NCBI RefSeq assembly: GCF_018812025.1
Contig: NC_063061.1
Coordinates: 9,533,589 to 9,597,588, forward strand
Reading direction: 5' to 3'
Source of the DNA: Megalobrama amblycephala
Lineage: Eukaryota; Chordata; Actinopteri; Cypriniformes; Xenocyprididae
Length of the DNA stretch: 64,000 nt
Position numbers and translations under genes: made by a program. This document shows positions 24,040 through 34,973 of the stretch, piece after piece (position 1 is the stretch's first letter; every line of letters begins with the position of its first letter). The notes under the pieces were generated by a model. That model was not told the DNA's origin, ran no database searches, and worked only from the letters and a program-made list of their open reading frames with translations.

Positions 24040-25330
24040 AATCCGTTCACATAGGCTGCCAACATAAAGACACGCTGAAGCCCCATCTTGATGTTTCAAA
24101 TTGTCTTAATTCATAATTTACTGAGCAGAAAGAGTAAAGGAAAGGGTGAATCTGCAAAAACAACAACCCCAAAAAAGGTGGATGTATAATTAATGGCTGA
24201 CATTAAGGTGTGCCGAAGGAAGAGCGACAATCTGAGGAGATTTGATGAGACAGCGGGGTGTCTCGGGTGCCCGGGCCGAGCTGAGCGTCGCAGCCTCGGG
24301 CGAAGCCACAGGGGCTGAGCTGCCGTCCATATGGACCGCGCGCGCACACGAAACTGGAATCTCGCGGTCACGCACTGGAGCGCGCACTCCTGACAGGGGA
24401 TGTGAAGGTAATTGTGTGTATTAGCACGAGTCTGTTATTGTCTTTGTTTTAAAGTTTCCAGATTTATTTAGTGTTCAGACTTTATGCGCGATTCAAAATC
24501 AATCAAAAGATTCAATGAGATAGCCTACTATTTTAAATTAATCTACAGAACATGCTTCTTAAAGGTGTCAAATCGTGCATTTTAGGGAATCTTTGAAAGG
24601 CAGCACTTTGACGCGCGGTGTGATGGTAGCTCGCGCCTGGGGCAAAGATGGGAATTAGACACATTTTAAATTAATGACTAAAAAAAGCAAATCGCTTCAA
24701 GAGACGAAAAAAAAAAATATGACAGGCTTTCGAACAAGTAATGCGTTTTATGATTTAACTTGACAATTCCTGCTAAAGTACGATTGGCATGAGTGGATGT
24801 TGCTCTCTTTTTTATGATGTTATTCGCATGAAGAAACTCTCTGGTCAGCGGTGTAATAAATATTAGTGAACAAGAGCTTTCTGCACTTTTTTATTTTTGG
24901 ATGTTCTTGCACTTGGTTGAGAGAGAGAAAAAAAACAGTTAAACTAATCTAATCCACCTTTGGAGAGCAAGCACAGATGTTCATCTCTAATGTAATTCCC
25001 ATTCAATTTCCTAAGTGCAGTCCCCAAGTGCAAACTAGTTTAGTGTTATGTTTAGCTTGCAAATTTCGTTTTAATAAATAATGAATGCATTAAAATCCTG
25101 GAGATCAATTGCGAGCTGAGAAATCATAAAAAAGCGGGCCGCAAGTGCCGCGTGCGTTTGCTGATTTGGACACTTTCTGTTTGAGTCAAGTTTTACAGAT
25201 CCCTTTGCACATATTTAGGTTCTATCTGAAAACCTACTGAGCTCCCTACCTAGACAGCATAATGAGCTGCTGACTTGGAACGCGCCGTGCATATACAGGA
25301 CGCGTTCTTGCGTTCCGTCCATCTTTAAGA
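24040..25330. promoter_or_regulatory. Candidate conserved non-coding block with CpG-rich core
   Basis: GATGTATAATTAATGGCTGACATT-type sequence (split at 24180-24206) leads into a CpG-rich stretch at 24240-24390, followed by AT-rich unique sequence with TTCCCATTCAATTTCC. It could be a distal regulatory element or an alternative first-exon promoter of dach2; no splice-linked ORF supports the latter. Confidence 0.35.
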
Positions 25331-25439
25331 ACTTCAGAACCGAGTCTTTTTCAACACCGGTTTCATTTTTTTTTTTTTTTAATATAGGCTACTATTAAAT
25401 GATTTGTATAACTTTATGTTCCCTCAAAATGTGGACGAA

Positions 25440-25625
25440 ACGCACATTACAGGTCTCTCTGACAGTGTAGTCCGATTCCTGAGCAACTGATTCTGATGAG
25501 TCGGTTCTTTTTAGTGAATCAAAAACATAGAGCGCAACCAGTGTCCCGTTCCTGAACGAACGACTCTATGAGTCGGTTCTTTTTAGTGCATCAGTGCACA
25601 CTTTAAAATGACCTTTAAATTAATC
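25440..25625 (+). repeat. Short tandem duplication with GAGTCGGTTCTTTTTAGTG
   Basis: The phrase GAGTCGGTTCTTTTTAGTG occurs at about 25499 and again at about 25570 with similar surrounding sequence (TCCTGAGCAACTGATTC versus TCCTGAACGAACGACTC), a two-unit repeat with a period of about 71 bp. Confidence 0.7.
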
Positions 25626-25799
25626 AAAAACACTCATGAATCAGTCCCAAAGGAAAGAATTGATAGGTTAATTAAGTTAATATAGATAATATATAACTGT
25701 GAAACGTAATCAATGATATAGGATTCATTTTTGTTTGTTAATACTTTTACTTAAAACATGCTTTAGCTAGCCTATTCAAAATATCTAGGACAAATTAGT

Positions 25800-26900
25800 A
25801 TGTCACCTTTAAAAGGTCAGTGCAAAGACTTTTGAAAACTGTCTTTGTAAACACCTTTTGCAATAATTAATCCCTGATTTATTATCTGTTCTGTTGAACT
25901 GTGAAACGATCTCATTATCTGACTGCTGAAGGCAGTACATGCAATAAGAGTTGCATTTCTTTCTTCCAAATATGTATTCTTTAACTGTAAAAGAATTGTG
26001 GAATAAGGAATCATTAAAAGGAAACAGAGTCAGTATCGTAAAATTCCTTAAGATTCCCATTCCTATATTTTGTTGCATGAGACAAACGCCTTCAGGCGTT
26101 GCATCTTGTGCTATAAGTGTTTGTCCTGTGACCCGTTTAATTCCGTTGCTCTCTGTCTGGCTGTTTTGAATGCTAAAATGCGTCCTAAATAGGCAGCTCA
26201 CTATAGGTTTTGAGACACAGCCGTCACCTGGATGCGTGGTGATCATTCTCGCTTGTTTCGCCGTGGCTGTCTCGTACAAACCGATGCAAAAGACACCCAT
26301 TTGTCCCAGCTTAGCCCTTCTCCCACTGAGCCCGCGTGTGCTGAAGGAGGAGAGGAGAGGAGAGAGAGGGAGAGGGAGAGGAGGCGAGGGGCCAGCACGC
26401 ACATTAGTTTCAGCCATCTGGTAGCGGGACGGTGGATGATGTTTAAATCTGACTATAAAAGCGATGCTTGCGAAGGTGAACTGTAAAGCAACGATGCCGA
26501 GGAGCAAATTCAATTTCAAGGGGGCCCATTGCTCGGGCAATTTCATTATCCGACCGTATGCTGCAATCTGACAAGAAGAGTGAAAAGCGCAGCGTTCCGC
26601 ACCTCGTTCTCTTATTGTCCATTTTGCCTGGACTCAAAATTAAACAAAATAATGTTGTAAAACGGTCTCTCCCCCGCTCGCTTCCTCCTCGCTCTCATTT
26701 TCTAATTAGATGTGCACGGCAGATTGATTCAGAACTGCGCAAAGCCCAATAAAGTGACGGGGGATTCTTCTGGAGGTTGTGCTGGGGATGTTAAAAGGTT
26801 AATTACCGAACCTTGCCCAGAATGGCCATCTGGATATGAGCGCTCTGTCTCTCTCCTTTAAACACACATGTGCATCTCCACACACACACACTCACTGTGC
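25800..26900. promoter_or_regulatory. Candidate conserved non-coding cluster near dach2 exon 1
   Basis: Unique sequence with CAATTTCATTATCCGACCGT, TTTTCTAATTAGATGTGCAC, GGTTAATTACCGAACC and CATCTGGATATGAGCGC. A GA/GGAG purine tract lies at 26344-26390. A 245-codon open frame on the minus strand (25809-26546) crosses it, but shows no domain or codon pattern I recognise and has competing ORFs on the other strand, so I treat it as non-coding. Confidence 0.4.
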
Positions 26901-27035
26901 AAAGGTGCAATTTAAGAGCACGTTCCTGAACCTACTCCAACCAGTTTTCAATACCTGACCTTTTACCTGTGAGAAAGCAAGAAATGGAAATAGAAAATAC
27001 TAGACCCGATGCTAAATATTTTCATTATTTGTTAA

Positions 27036-27440
27036 AGTTAGATAATTAATGTGGTTCAGATAACATAATATTTTGAGTTTCTGTTGATTAAACCAATCGC
27101 TTTCATTGACTCAATTTTTTTTATTTCAGTGAACTCAAAATTTGAAGGTAACTTACTTTTTTAAGTTAAACCAACAATTCTTTTTTACAGTGTGAACATT
27201 ACATACAGAACAATGTACAAAAAAAATGATTTTTATGATTTGTTATCACAACATTTTTTCTTTTGTCAAATCAACTTAGATAATTAATGTGGTTCAGATG
27301 ACATAATATTTTGAGTTTCTGTTGATTAAATCAATCGCCTTCATTGTATTAACTCAAATTTTTAATTTCAATGAACTCAAAATTTTAAGGCAACCAGGTA
27401 ACTTTTTTTTAAGTTAAACCAACAGTTCTTTTTTTACAGT
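27036..27440 (+). repeat. Two direct copies of a short DNA repeat
   Basis: TAGATAATTAATGTGGTTCA followed by TAATATTTTGAGTTTCTGTT begins at about 27040 and again at 27277. Both copies run through GAACTCAAAATTT and end AAGTTAAACCAACA with a T tract and ACAGT. Spacing is about 237 bp. The end TTTTTACAGTG resembles the outer repeat ends at 57723. Confidence 0.75.
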
Positions 27441-29028
27441 TGCAGACAAGCATGAACTTTTAGACTTTAAAGAAAACTTTTAATTTATATATTACACAAT
27501 ATTAAATATAATATAATTATTAATGTATTCGTTTTTTTAAATGCATAAGACCATCGATTTGTAGATTATTTTTAAGTGTTTTTACAGGTCAATTTAAGGC
27601 AAGATATTTCTAAATGGAGGACTTTTTTTTATATACACAACGTTGTGAATGTCATTCCGCTAAAAGCGAAGATGCTGCAGGTTTCATAACATATAATTAG
27701 AGACTTTTTCCTTTGGGCGATAAAGGTCTTTATAGGTGTACTGCTCTCTTGAGTCCCACCACACCACTCACACATACACATAAGCTGATATTGTTAGAGG
27801 AGCCTGAGAACACTAATGCATCTGTCATGATAACAAGCTAAGAATAACATCTCCACACCAAACAGAGCCACAGATCCAGGAGAGGTGATTCATTGATTTA
27901 TGCAACATGGCCCAGCACCTCGTCCCAATGAGACGTGGGACATCATCCAGACAAATTGAGTATCAAACAAGAATTCCAGATCTGGCCCTGGATGTGACAT
28001 GGGTCAAAAGTGCATTAAATGATATCGATGTCTATTCATTGTGAGCCTGACTCTGGAGCAAATAACAGAAGAAAGTGAAATGCAACCGAAGTATGACCCC
28101 TAGTCCAAAGAGCTGTCATTGTGTAAGGAAGAATAAAAGAGAAAATGTCAAATATTGGAAGCCCAAAAGTTTCTAAATACTTACAATTATCATTAAAGTT
28201 TAAAGAGTAAATGAAAGTCTCAATGAAGACTAAATCCAGCAGCTCCAGGAAAAGTTAACTTATAAATATTATAAAGACAAAAAGTACAATGCATGCTGAA
28301 GTTTTTTTTTTTAATTAATCTTTGCCTAACTTAAATCCTTGCAAGTTCAATAATTTAACAGTATTAAAATGTGCCTCCAACCAAATAGATTTTATTAAAA
28401 AGCATATGAAATACTATTAAAATTTGCTATTCATTTTATACACAGGCCTTGCAAGTTCATATAAGAATCATGTTATTGTTTTTAGTTTATTTGAATCGTT
28501 TAGATAATAAAATGACCATGTTTGCGCTGTAATAAACATGTTTGTACAAGAGTCTCGTAAAAAAAAGCGGATCGAGTCAGCGAGGAAAATTAATTTCTGA
28601 ACATGATTTTAGAGAAAGCTGTTCATTTTACGATTTTAGTATTATTATTGTATTCTCCTCAGGACAGTTTTTTGCTTTGAAACGAACAAGAGGTCAAAAC
28701 TGCAGGTGGTTTGGCAGAAACAAAAAAAATGACTGGAAGCAATTTTAGACTTAAGTTTGATTTTGGATTTTTTAAATGCGTTTTGAAAAGCACTTTATAA
28801 TAACTTTAATAGGTCATTACAGTTTAAAACATATTAAATGGTAACTAATTAACGTATTTAGATCATGTGCATTAAAATAAAAATGTGATAAATTTCCACA
28901 TATGTGCATTAAATCATTTTTGTTAATGACTTAAAGAAAGTTATCATAAAGTGTTAGCAACTTTGCCAAGTACGACAACTCTGCAAGCTCTGAATGAAGT
29001 TGAAAAGAACGTCAGATCCCACTGCAGC
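27441..29028. other. Intronic stretch next to dach2 exon 1
   Basis: Mostly AT-rich. The part 27700-28150 is more complex and may hold a regulatory element. No coding exon is evident; the small ORF at 28542-28748 has no support. Confidence 0.4.
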
Positions 29029-29066
29029 TCAGTGTAAATGTGAGATGTATATGTGATATAAGTCTT

Positions 29067-29070
29067 GCCT
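29067..29070 (-). other. dach2: Probable GC-type splice donor of dach2 exon 1
   Basis: Similarity to DACH proteins ends at TNA, whose codon is followed by AG|GCAAGA on the minus strand (exon end 29069, intron from 29068). That is the consensus of the minor GC-AG class. No GT occurs between this point and the in-frame stop at 29029, so a canonical donor is not available nearby. The phase-2 end suits the Arg or Ser that follows in known DACH proteins. Confidence 0.75.
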
Positions 29071-29559
29071 GGCATTGGTGCAGTCGTTATAGAGCGCCTC
29101 GAAGTCTTTTCGGGTGATGAGTTTGCACCGGTTCACGCCCGGCTGAATGGCCCCGAGTCCGCGCAGGATCCGCACCTGCTCCACCGTGCACACCACCGGA
29201 CATATATCCAGCCGCTTCAGCTTGGTGTAGACGGTGTGCAGTCCGCCGACCAGGTGCTTCAGGAACAGGTCGAACACCTGCGGGAGACAGATGAGCTCCT
29301 GACCGTCCACGGTGAACGAGGCCACTTTCACCCCGTGCACCTCCACCATCTTACACTCGTTATTATGGACACCGCCTGGGCCGTTCCCGTTAGTGCTGCC
29401 GCCGCCACCGGTGCCGGTGATGAAAGAGTTGATCATGCTGCTGGTCAGTCGCGGGGACTCGGCCGGGCTGGAGTACAGAGAGTCGGGACGGAACAGGCTG
29501 CTCGCGCCCCCGGGAGTGGAGGTCGGTGAAAGCACCGGAGGAGTTGCTGATACGGCCAT
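29069..29559 (-). CDS. dach2: dach2 exon 1: N-terminus and SKI/SNO/DAC domain of dachshund homolog 2
   Basis: Reads 163 codons plus two bases from the ATG at 29559. DACH proteins are nuclear corepressors acting with SIX and EYA factors in eye, muscle, limb and neural development. The start MAVSATPPVL, LFRPDSLYS and SMINSF recall the N-terminus of vertebrate DACH2 rather than DACH1. Residues 50-63 are a Gly/Asn linker. Residues 67-163 are the conserved SKI/SNO/DAC (dachbox-N) fold with VHGVKVASF, DGQELICLPQVFDLFLKHLV, GLHTVYTKLKRLDI, VCTVEQVRILRGLGAIQPGV and CKLITRKDFEALYNDCTNA. An in-frame TAA lies two codons before the ATG, fixing this start. The frame runs 13 codons past family similarity into the intron; the exon should end at 29069, phase 2, before a GC donor. 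Downstream exons are outside the window. Confidence 0.95.
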
Positions 29560-29870
29560 AGTTTATGCGAAGTTTCCTCCTTTCCGTACTTTTGAGTCAA
29601 GCACACCTTTGCTGGCTCCTCGCACTGTTTCGCGGCTTTCACTCGGTGTTTCTCATGCGTCTCCGGTAGCCACTGCTGATAGTCGGTAATGTGCAACTAC
29701 CTTCCTCGCGAGTGAGATGGATAGAAGTGTATCGCACTCAGCGATTCAATTAGCCAGCCCACTACAGCCCGGAGTGACAGCTCTCTCAGCCAATAAGGAG
29801 CGCGATGGCACACGCCTTCAAATATTATTGGCTATCTGCCAGTTATGGGCGGGGTCTTGTGTTCTCACTA
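29560..29870 (-). promoter_or_regulatory. dach2: dach2 5' UTR and proximal promoter region
   Basis: Sequence 5' of the dach2 ATG. Visible motifs are CCAAT on the plus strand at 29790-29794, a second CCAAT on the minus strand (ATTGG at 29827-29831), and an Sp1-type GGGCGGGG at 29847-29854. There is no good TATA box at a fitting distance. Together with exon 1 it forms a CpG-rich island. The transcription start cannot be placed from the sequence. Confidence 0.5.
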
Positions 29871-31525
29871 TCAAAAGCGAATACATACAACTTTTTAGAT
29901 CGCTGTTAGACAGATGGTATATATTTCATCATTTGTTTTTAGCTTTTAACGATCATTTTGGTGAATGTACATCCGTTAAACTTTATAAAATGTTTCTTTA
30001 TAAAACGACTTTATAGAAGTTATTGAAAGTTACCATAAAACACTTCCATTATAATGGGATTATAGGCCTGAATAGCAACAATAACATTTGTAGTAGTTAC
30101 ACCTTCATAATATTAGACTAATATATTCAAGTGTAATATTAAATATTACAGCTGTTATTTACTTGGGTCTGCCCAAGTAAATACCCACTCCAAACATATT
30201 ATCGAAGCATCACCAGTCTCCATATCAGTTTTAAAATTACAGTACATTAACAAGCGTGAGAATATCATAAAGACAACATGACTTATTATTATGTTTCTTA
30301 TTTGTGATCAGACTGACTTTTTTAAGGCCTAAAACATCATTTATATTAACTGTATATCATGCAACACAAAGGTAAACTAAGGTGAGCTAACTTTACGGTC
30401 TAAGCTTTGAGTAAGCACTTCTGTTGTTATATAACATTGCTTTTTAGGTAGCTTATAAAAGATAGAGTTCTGCATTTTAAACATTTGGCCTAATTTGAAG
30501 AGACACGTGAAGTGGCTTGCTTAGAATTTCTAGTAGGTTATTATGGTGCTAGTATAATGTTATTTGTCGTCATTTGATTTCTTGTACCCGATATGTTAAA
30601 AACCTGACAGCACAGATTATTTTTATATCACTTCATTTTCCTCAAACATCCACTGGTGTTTTTTTCCTAAACATATTCACAAATTAATTCACTGATATTA
30701 ACAGAAGAACAGACCCTCTGGAGTGACTTCAATAAAGAATACGTTATGCATAAAATTGTATATATAAAAACAAATCTACAACATGTGGTAAAAATGTCAG
30801 TCTCTCTAATACTCATTTTTTGTAATTGTAACACATTTGACTCACATTTTTCCATTCAATACTTTATCTATGCTCTCATTATGAACCACTTAGTGAAGCA
30901 AATGAGGACCTTTGTAAATGAGAATCTTTATACAGGTCAAAAAAAGTCGTTGTAAAATTAATGTAGGAATCATGCTTAACCTTTGAGCCCTTGCAACTTT
31001 TGTGGGAAGATTAATATTATAATGAGTGCCTAAATGCCATGCAAATTTCTGCCAAGTACCTGCTGAAATTAAAAAGCTAGGTGGCAATCTAGAAAATTAG
31101 ATACATATTTTAGCTTTCAATCGCACCTCAACCCTTCGTCTTATATTTAATCTTAATGAATACCTGATTAACATACCTGGCCCTGCAGGCACACATGCAC
31201 CGCCCCCTTCACCCACCCCTTCAGCACCGCCCCAATGCTCAGTATGCATATTCACGACTTATACACACATGTGTAATAGATCTATATATGTGTGAGCAGT
31301 ATTAGATTTAATCCGTGATTTTAGTGTAAAACCTTTATCATCTGAGAAATCCACATTTTAACAAAATATAATATCTTATAGCAATATTATTAAGCAATTA
31401 TAAAATAAGACAATTACTACTTAGTTGACATCTGTCAATCTAAATAAAAGTCAAGCAATTTCACAATCTTCTTAATTATATTATCATGTAATAATAGATG
31501 AGTGAGACAAGTAATATTATCAATA
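29871..31525. other. AT-rich intergenic spacer 5' of dach2
   Basis: No gene. A small GC-rich segment at 31175-31260 (CCTGGCCCTGCAGGCACACA) stands out from the AT-rich surroundings and may be regulatory. ORFs at 30667-31087 have no support. Confidence 0.45.
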
Positions 31526-33406
31526 TTACTTATAAAGAGAAGAGAAGAGATAACGCATATAGGGAAAAGACAATGTGAGAAGGAGAGGAGTCATAATGAG
31601 ATGCACTGAGAGATGAGAGGAAGATGGACAGAGGAGAAGAAAATAGCATATAGAAAAGATCAGGCAAGAAGAAACAAGCTATAGAGAAGGAGATTAGACA
31701 AAAAGAGACAAGCTGAGCACAGAAGAGAGGAGAAGAGACAAACTGAGCATTGATGAGAGGCGATGACATGATGACACGAGACAATATGAATCGATAACAA
31801 GGATAGCGGTGAGGCAAAGTGAGAGGGAAGGAGTCATACAATTACAGAAGTTGATGTACTTGAAGAGAAGAGATGAAACGAGGAGACAAGCAAAGAAGAG
31901 AAGAAATGAGCATAGAAAAGACAAGAAGAGGCAAGATGAGATGAGGACAGGTGAGACAAATTGAGACGAGAGGAGACAAGAAGTGACAAGTTGAGCATAG
32001 AAGAAAGGAGACACAATAATGACACAAGACATATGGATCGATAACAAGGATAGCGATGACACAAAGTGAGAAGGAAGGAGTCACACAATAAGAGAAGATT
32101 ATATACTTGAAAAGAAGAGACAAAACGAGGATACGAGCAAAGAGAGGAGAAGAGACGAGACAAAACAAGACTTGAGCAGTGATGAGAGGCAATGAAATTA
32201 TTACATGAGACATATAAGACAAGTGAGAGGGAAGGAGTCATACGATGAGAGAAGATGATATACTTGAAGAGAAGAGATGAAACAAGAAAGAGGCGAGAAG
32301 AGACAAGATGGGACAAGATGAGATGAGGACAGGTGGGACAAATCGAGATGAGAGGAGACAAGAAGTGACAAAATGAGCATAGAAGAGACAAATTAAGCAT
32401 AGAAGAGGAGACAAAATGATGACACAAGACATCTGAAGTGGTAACAATGGATCACCTCACCTCGAGATGAGGTGATATGAGAAGAGACAAGATTAAGCAA
32501 GACAAGACGAAAAGAGATGAGACAAACAAGATGAGACAAGTTAAGCATAGATGAGACGAGCTGAGACCAAAAGAGACCAGTTGAGCATAGAAAAGAAAAT
32601 AGAAAAGCAAAAAAGAGAAATACAGAGATGTGATGTATGAAGAGATAACAATGATAACAATAAGACAAAGTGAGTAGGAGAGGAGTCATACAATATGATA
32701 CAATGAGAGAAGAAGATATACTGGAAGAGAAAAGACGAAACAAGAAGAGAAGAGATGAGATGAAACAAAACAAGACAAGCTTATAGAAGAGACGAGTTGA
32801 AAAGATTTGAGACAAGATAAGCATAGAAGAGACAAATTGAGCATAGAAGAGAGGAGACAAAATGTGACGTGACATGTGAAGACAGGTGAAGAAATAAAAA
32901 GTGAAAGGAAAGGAGTCATACAATGAGAGAAGATAGAAACAGAGAAGAGAGGAGAAGAGAACAGGTGAGACGAACCGAGAAGAGATGAGAATAGAACAGA
33001 CAAGATTAGACAAGATGAGCAAATACTAGACGAGAAGAGATAAGAAGTTGAGCATAAAAGAGATGAGATTAGGCAAGACAAGATGAAAAGTGAAGAGATG
33101 AGACAAGAGGAGACAAATAAAATGAGACGTGTTGAGCATAGAAAAGAAAATAGAAAAGCAAAAAAAGAGAAATACAGAGATGTGATGTGTGAAGAGATAA
33201 CAATGATAATGATGAGACAAAGTGAGTAGGAGAGGAGTCATACAATATGATACAATGAGAGAAGAAGATATACTGGAAGAGAATAGGTGAAAAAAGAAGA
33301 GACAAGTAGGGAAAAGAAGAGAAGAGACAAGAAAAGAGAAGCTGAGCATAAAAGAGACAAGATGAGGTGAGATGAGACAAAATGGCAAGATGAGATGAGC
33401 TGGACA
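31526..33406 (+). repeat. Purine-rich satellite (GAGAC/AAGA family), left part
   Basis: About 1.9 kb in which the plus strand is overwhelmingly A and G, built from GACAAGATGAGA, GAGCATAGAAGAGAC and GAGAAGAGA words. A higher-order marker, ACAAAGTGAGAGGGAAGGAG then TCATACAA, recurs at about 31576, 31813, 32057, 32220, 32663, 32899 and 33218. Several spacings are near 240, and the blocks at 32663 and 33218 are nearly identical. The many Leu/Ser-rich minus-strand ORFs here are translations of the satellite, not proteins. Confidence 0.9.
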
Positions 33407-34973
33407 TACAGTGGGTACGGAAAGTATTCAGACCCCCTTAAATTTTTCACTCTTTGTTATATTGCAGCCATATGCTAAAATCATTTAAGTTAATTTTTTT
33501 TCCTCATTAATGTACACACAGCACCCCATATTGACAGAACAACACAGAATTGTTGACATTTTTGCAGATTTATTAAAAAAGAAAAACTGAAATATCACAT
33601 GGTCCTAAGTATTCAGACCCTTTGCTGTGACACTCATATATTTAACTCAGGTGCTGTCCATTTCTTCTGATCATCCTTGAGATGGTTCTACACCTTCATT
33701 TGAGTCCAGCTGTGTTTGATTATACTGATTGGACTAGGAAATGAGAATCATGAGGTCAAAGGAACTCCTGAAGAGCTCAGAGACATAATTGTGGCAAGGC
33801 ACAGATCTGGCCAAGGTTACAAAAAAATTTCTGCTGCACTTAAGGTTCCTAAGAGCACAGTGGCCTCCATAATCCTTAAATGGAAGATGTTTGGGACGAC
33901 CAGAACCCTTCCTAGAGCTGACCGTCCGACCAAACTGAGCTATCGGGGGAGAAGAGCCTTGGTGAGAGAGGTAAAGAAGAACCCAAAGATCACTGTGGCT
34001 GAGCTCCAGAGATGCAGTCGGGAGATGGGAGAAAGTCAACCATCACTGCAGCCCTCCACCAGTCGGGGCTTTATGGCAGAGTGGCCCGACAGAAGCCTCT
34101 CCTCAGTGCAAGACACATGAAAGCCCGCATGGAGTTTGCTAAAAAACACCTGAAGGACTCCAAGATGGTGAGAAATAAGATTATCTGGTCTGAGACAAAG
34201 ATAAAACTTTTTGGCCTTAATTCTAAGCGGTATGTGTGGAGAAAACCAGGCACTGCTCATCACCTGTCCAATACAGTCCCAACAGTGAAGCATGGTGGTG
34301 GCAGCATCATGCTGTGGGGGTGTTTTTCAGCTGCAGGGACAGGACGGCTGGTTGCAATCGAGGGAAAGATGAATGCGGCCAAGTACAGGGATATCCTGGA
34401 CGAAAACCTTCTCCAGAGTGCTCAGGACCTCAGACTGGGCCGAAGGTTTACCTTCCAACAAGACAATGATCCTAAGCACACAGCTAAAATAACGAAGGAG
34501 TGGCTTCACAACAACTCCGTGACTGTTCTTGAATGGCCCAGCCAGAGCCCTGACTTAAACCTAATGAGCATCTCTGGAGAGACCTAAAAATGGCTGTCCA
34601 CCAACGTTTACCATCCAACCTGACAGAACTGGAGAGGATCTGCAAGGAAGAATGGCAGAGGATCCCCAAATCCAGGTGTGAAAAACTTGTTGCATCTTTC
34701 CCAAAAAGACTCATGGCTGTATTAGATCAAAAGGTTGCTTCTACTAAATACTGAGCAAAGGGTCTGAATACTTAGGACCATGTGATATTTCAGTTTTTGT
34801 TTTTTAATAAATCTGCAAAAATGTCAACAATTCTGTGTTTTTCTGTCAATATGGGGTGCTGTGTGTACATTAATGAGGAAAAAAATGAACTTAAAATGAT
34901 TTTTGCAAATGGCTGCAATATAACAAAGAGTGAAAAATTTAAGGGGGTCTGAATACTTTCCGTACCCACTGTA
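33407..34973 (+). mobile_element. Tc1-like transposon with long inverted repeats, inactive
   Basis: The element occupies 33409-34971, flanked by TA at 33407-33408 and 34972-34973. Inverted repeats of about 215 bp begin CAGTGGGTACGGAAAGTATT. Each contains an inner copy of the outer motif (GGTCCTAAGTATTCAGACCC), the IR/DR arrangement known from Sleeping Beauty-type elements. It landed inside the purine satellite, which continues unchanged on its right. The 5' leader is shorter than in the copy at 51471-52812. Confidence 0.95.
33750..34754 (+). pseudogene. Tc1-like transposase, frameshifted and missing a catalytic Asp
   Basis: The reading shows the N-terminal paired-like DNA-binding region (ELRDIIVARHRSGQGYKKIS, ALKVPKSTVASIILKWK), then [20 protein letters not shown], the DDE core ([41 protein letters not shown]) and the end PKRLMAVLDQKVASTKY with stop at 34752-34754. 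Frame changes occur near 33765, near 34025 and near 34560. In the first catalytic block [12 protein letters not shown] the usual WSDETK has lost its Asp codon, so even a continuous frame would be inactive. The second Asp (QQDNDP) is intact. The Glu block survives only in the third frame as EHLWRDLK. Cut-and-paste transposase of the IS630/Tc1/mariner class. Confidence 0.92.

Larger units (their letters stand above)
1..29068 (-). other. dach2: dach2 intron 1 (partial, continues beyond position 1)
   Basis: Everything to the left of dach2 exon 1 is on the 3' side of its donor site and therefore intronic for the minus-strand gene. I found no second coding exon (expected to begin with the basic RRKRQ or SSRPGRPP segment known from DACH proteins), so the intron exceeds 29 kb. 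Long first introns are typical of DACH genes. The content is repeat blocks alternating with repeat-free blocks, listed separately. Confidence 0.8.

Noticed and set aside
25809..26546. Novel 245-aa gene
   Set aside because: No domain, no promoter or splice evidence, competing ORFs on the other strand; kept only as a low-interest finding.
29029..29068. Extension of the dach2 protein by 13 residues to the stop at 29029
   Set aside because: These residues do not resemble DACH proteins, which continue with basic or SSRPGRPP sequence; the frame simply runs into the intron.
29065..29689. Plus-strand ORFs of 154 and 125 codons over dach2 exon 1
   Set aside because: Antisense shadows of the GC-rich dach2 coding exon; the minus strand has clear protein similarity.
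31530..33450. Large overlapping Leu/Ser-rich minus-strand ORFs (up to 209 codons)
   Set aside because: They translate a purine-rich tandem satellite in all frames; lack of stops follows from composition, and no domain is present.
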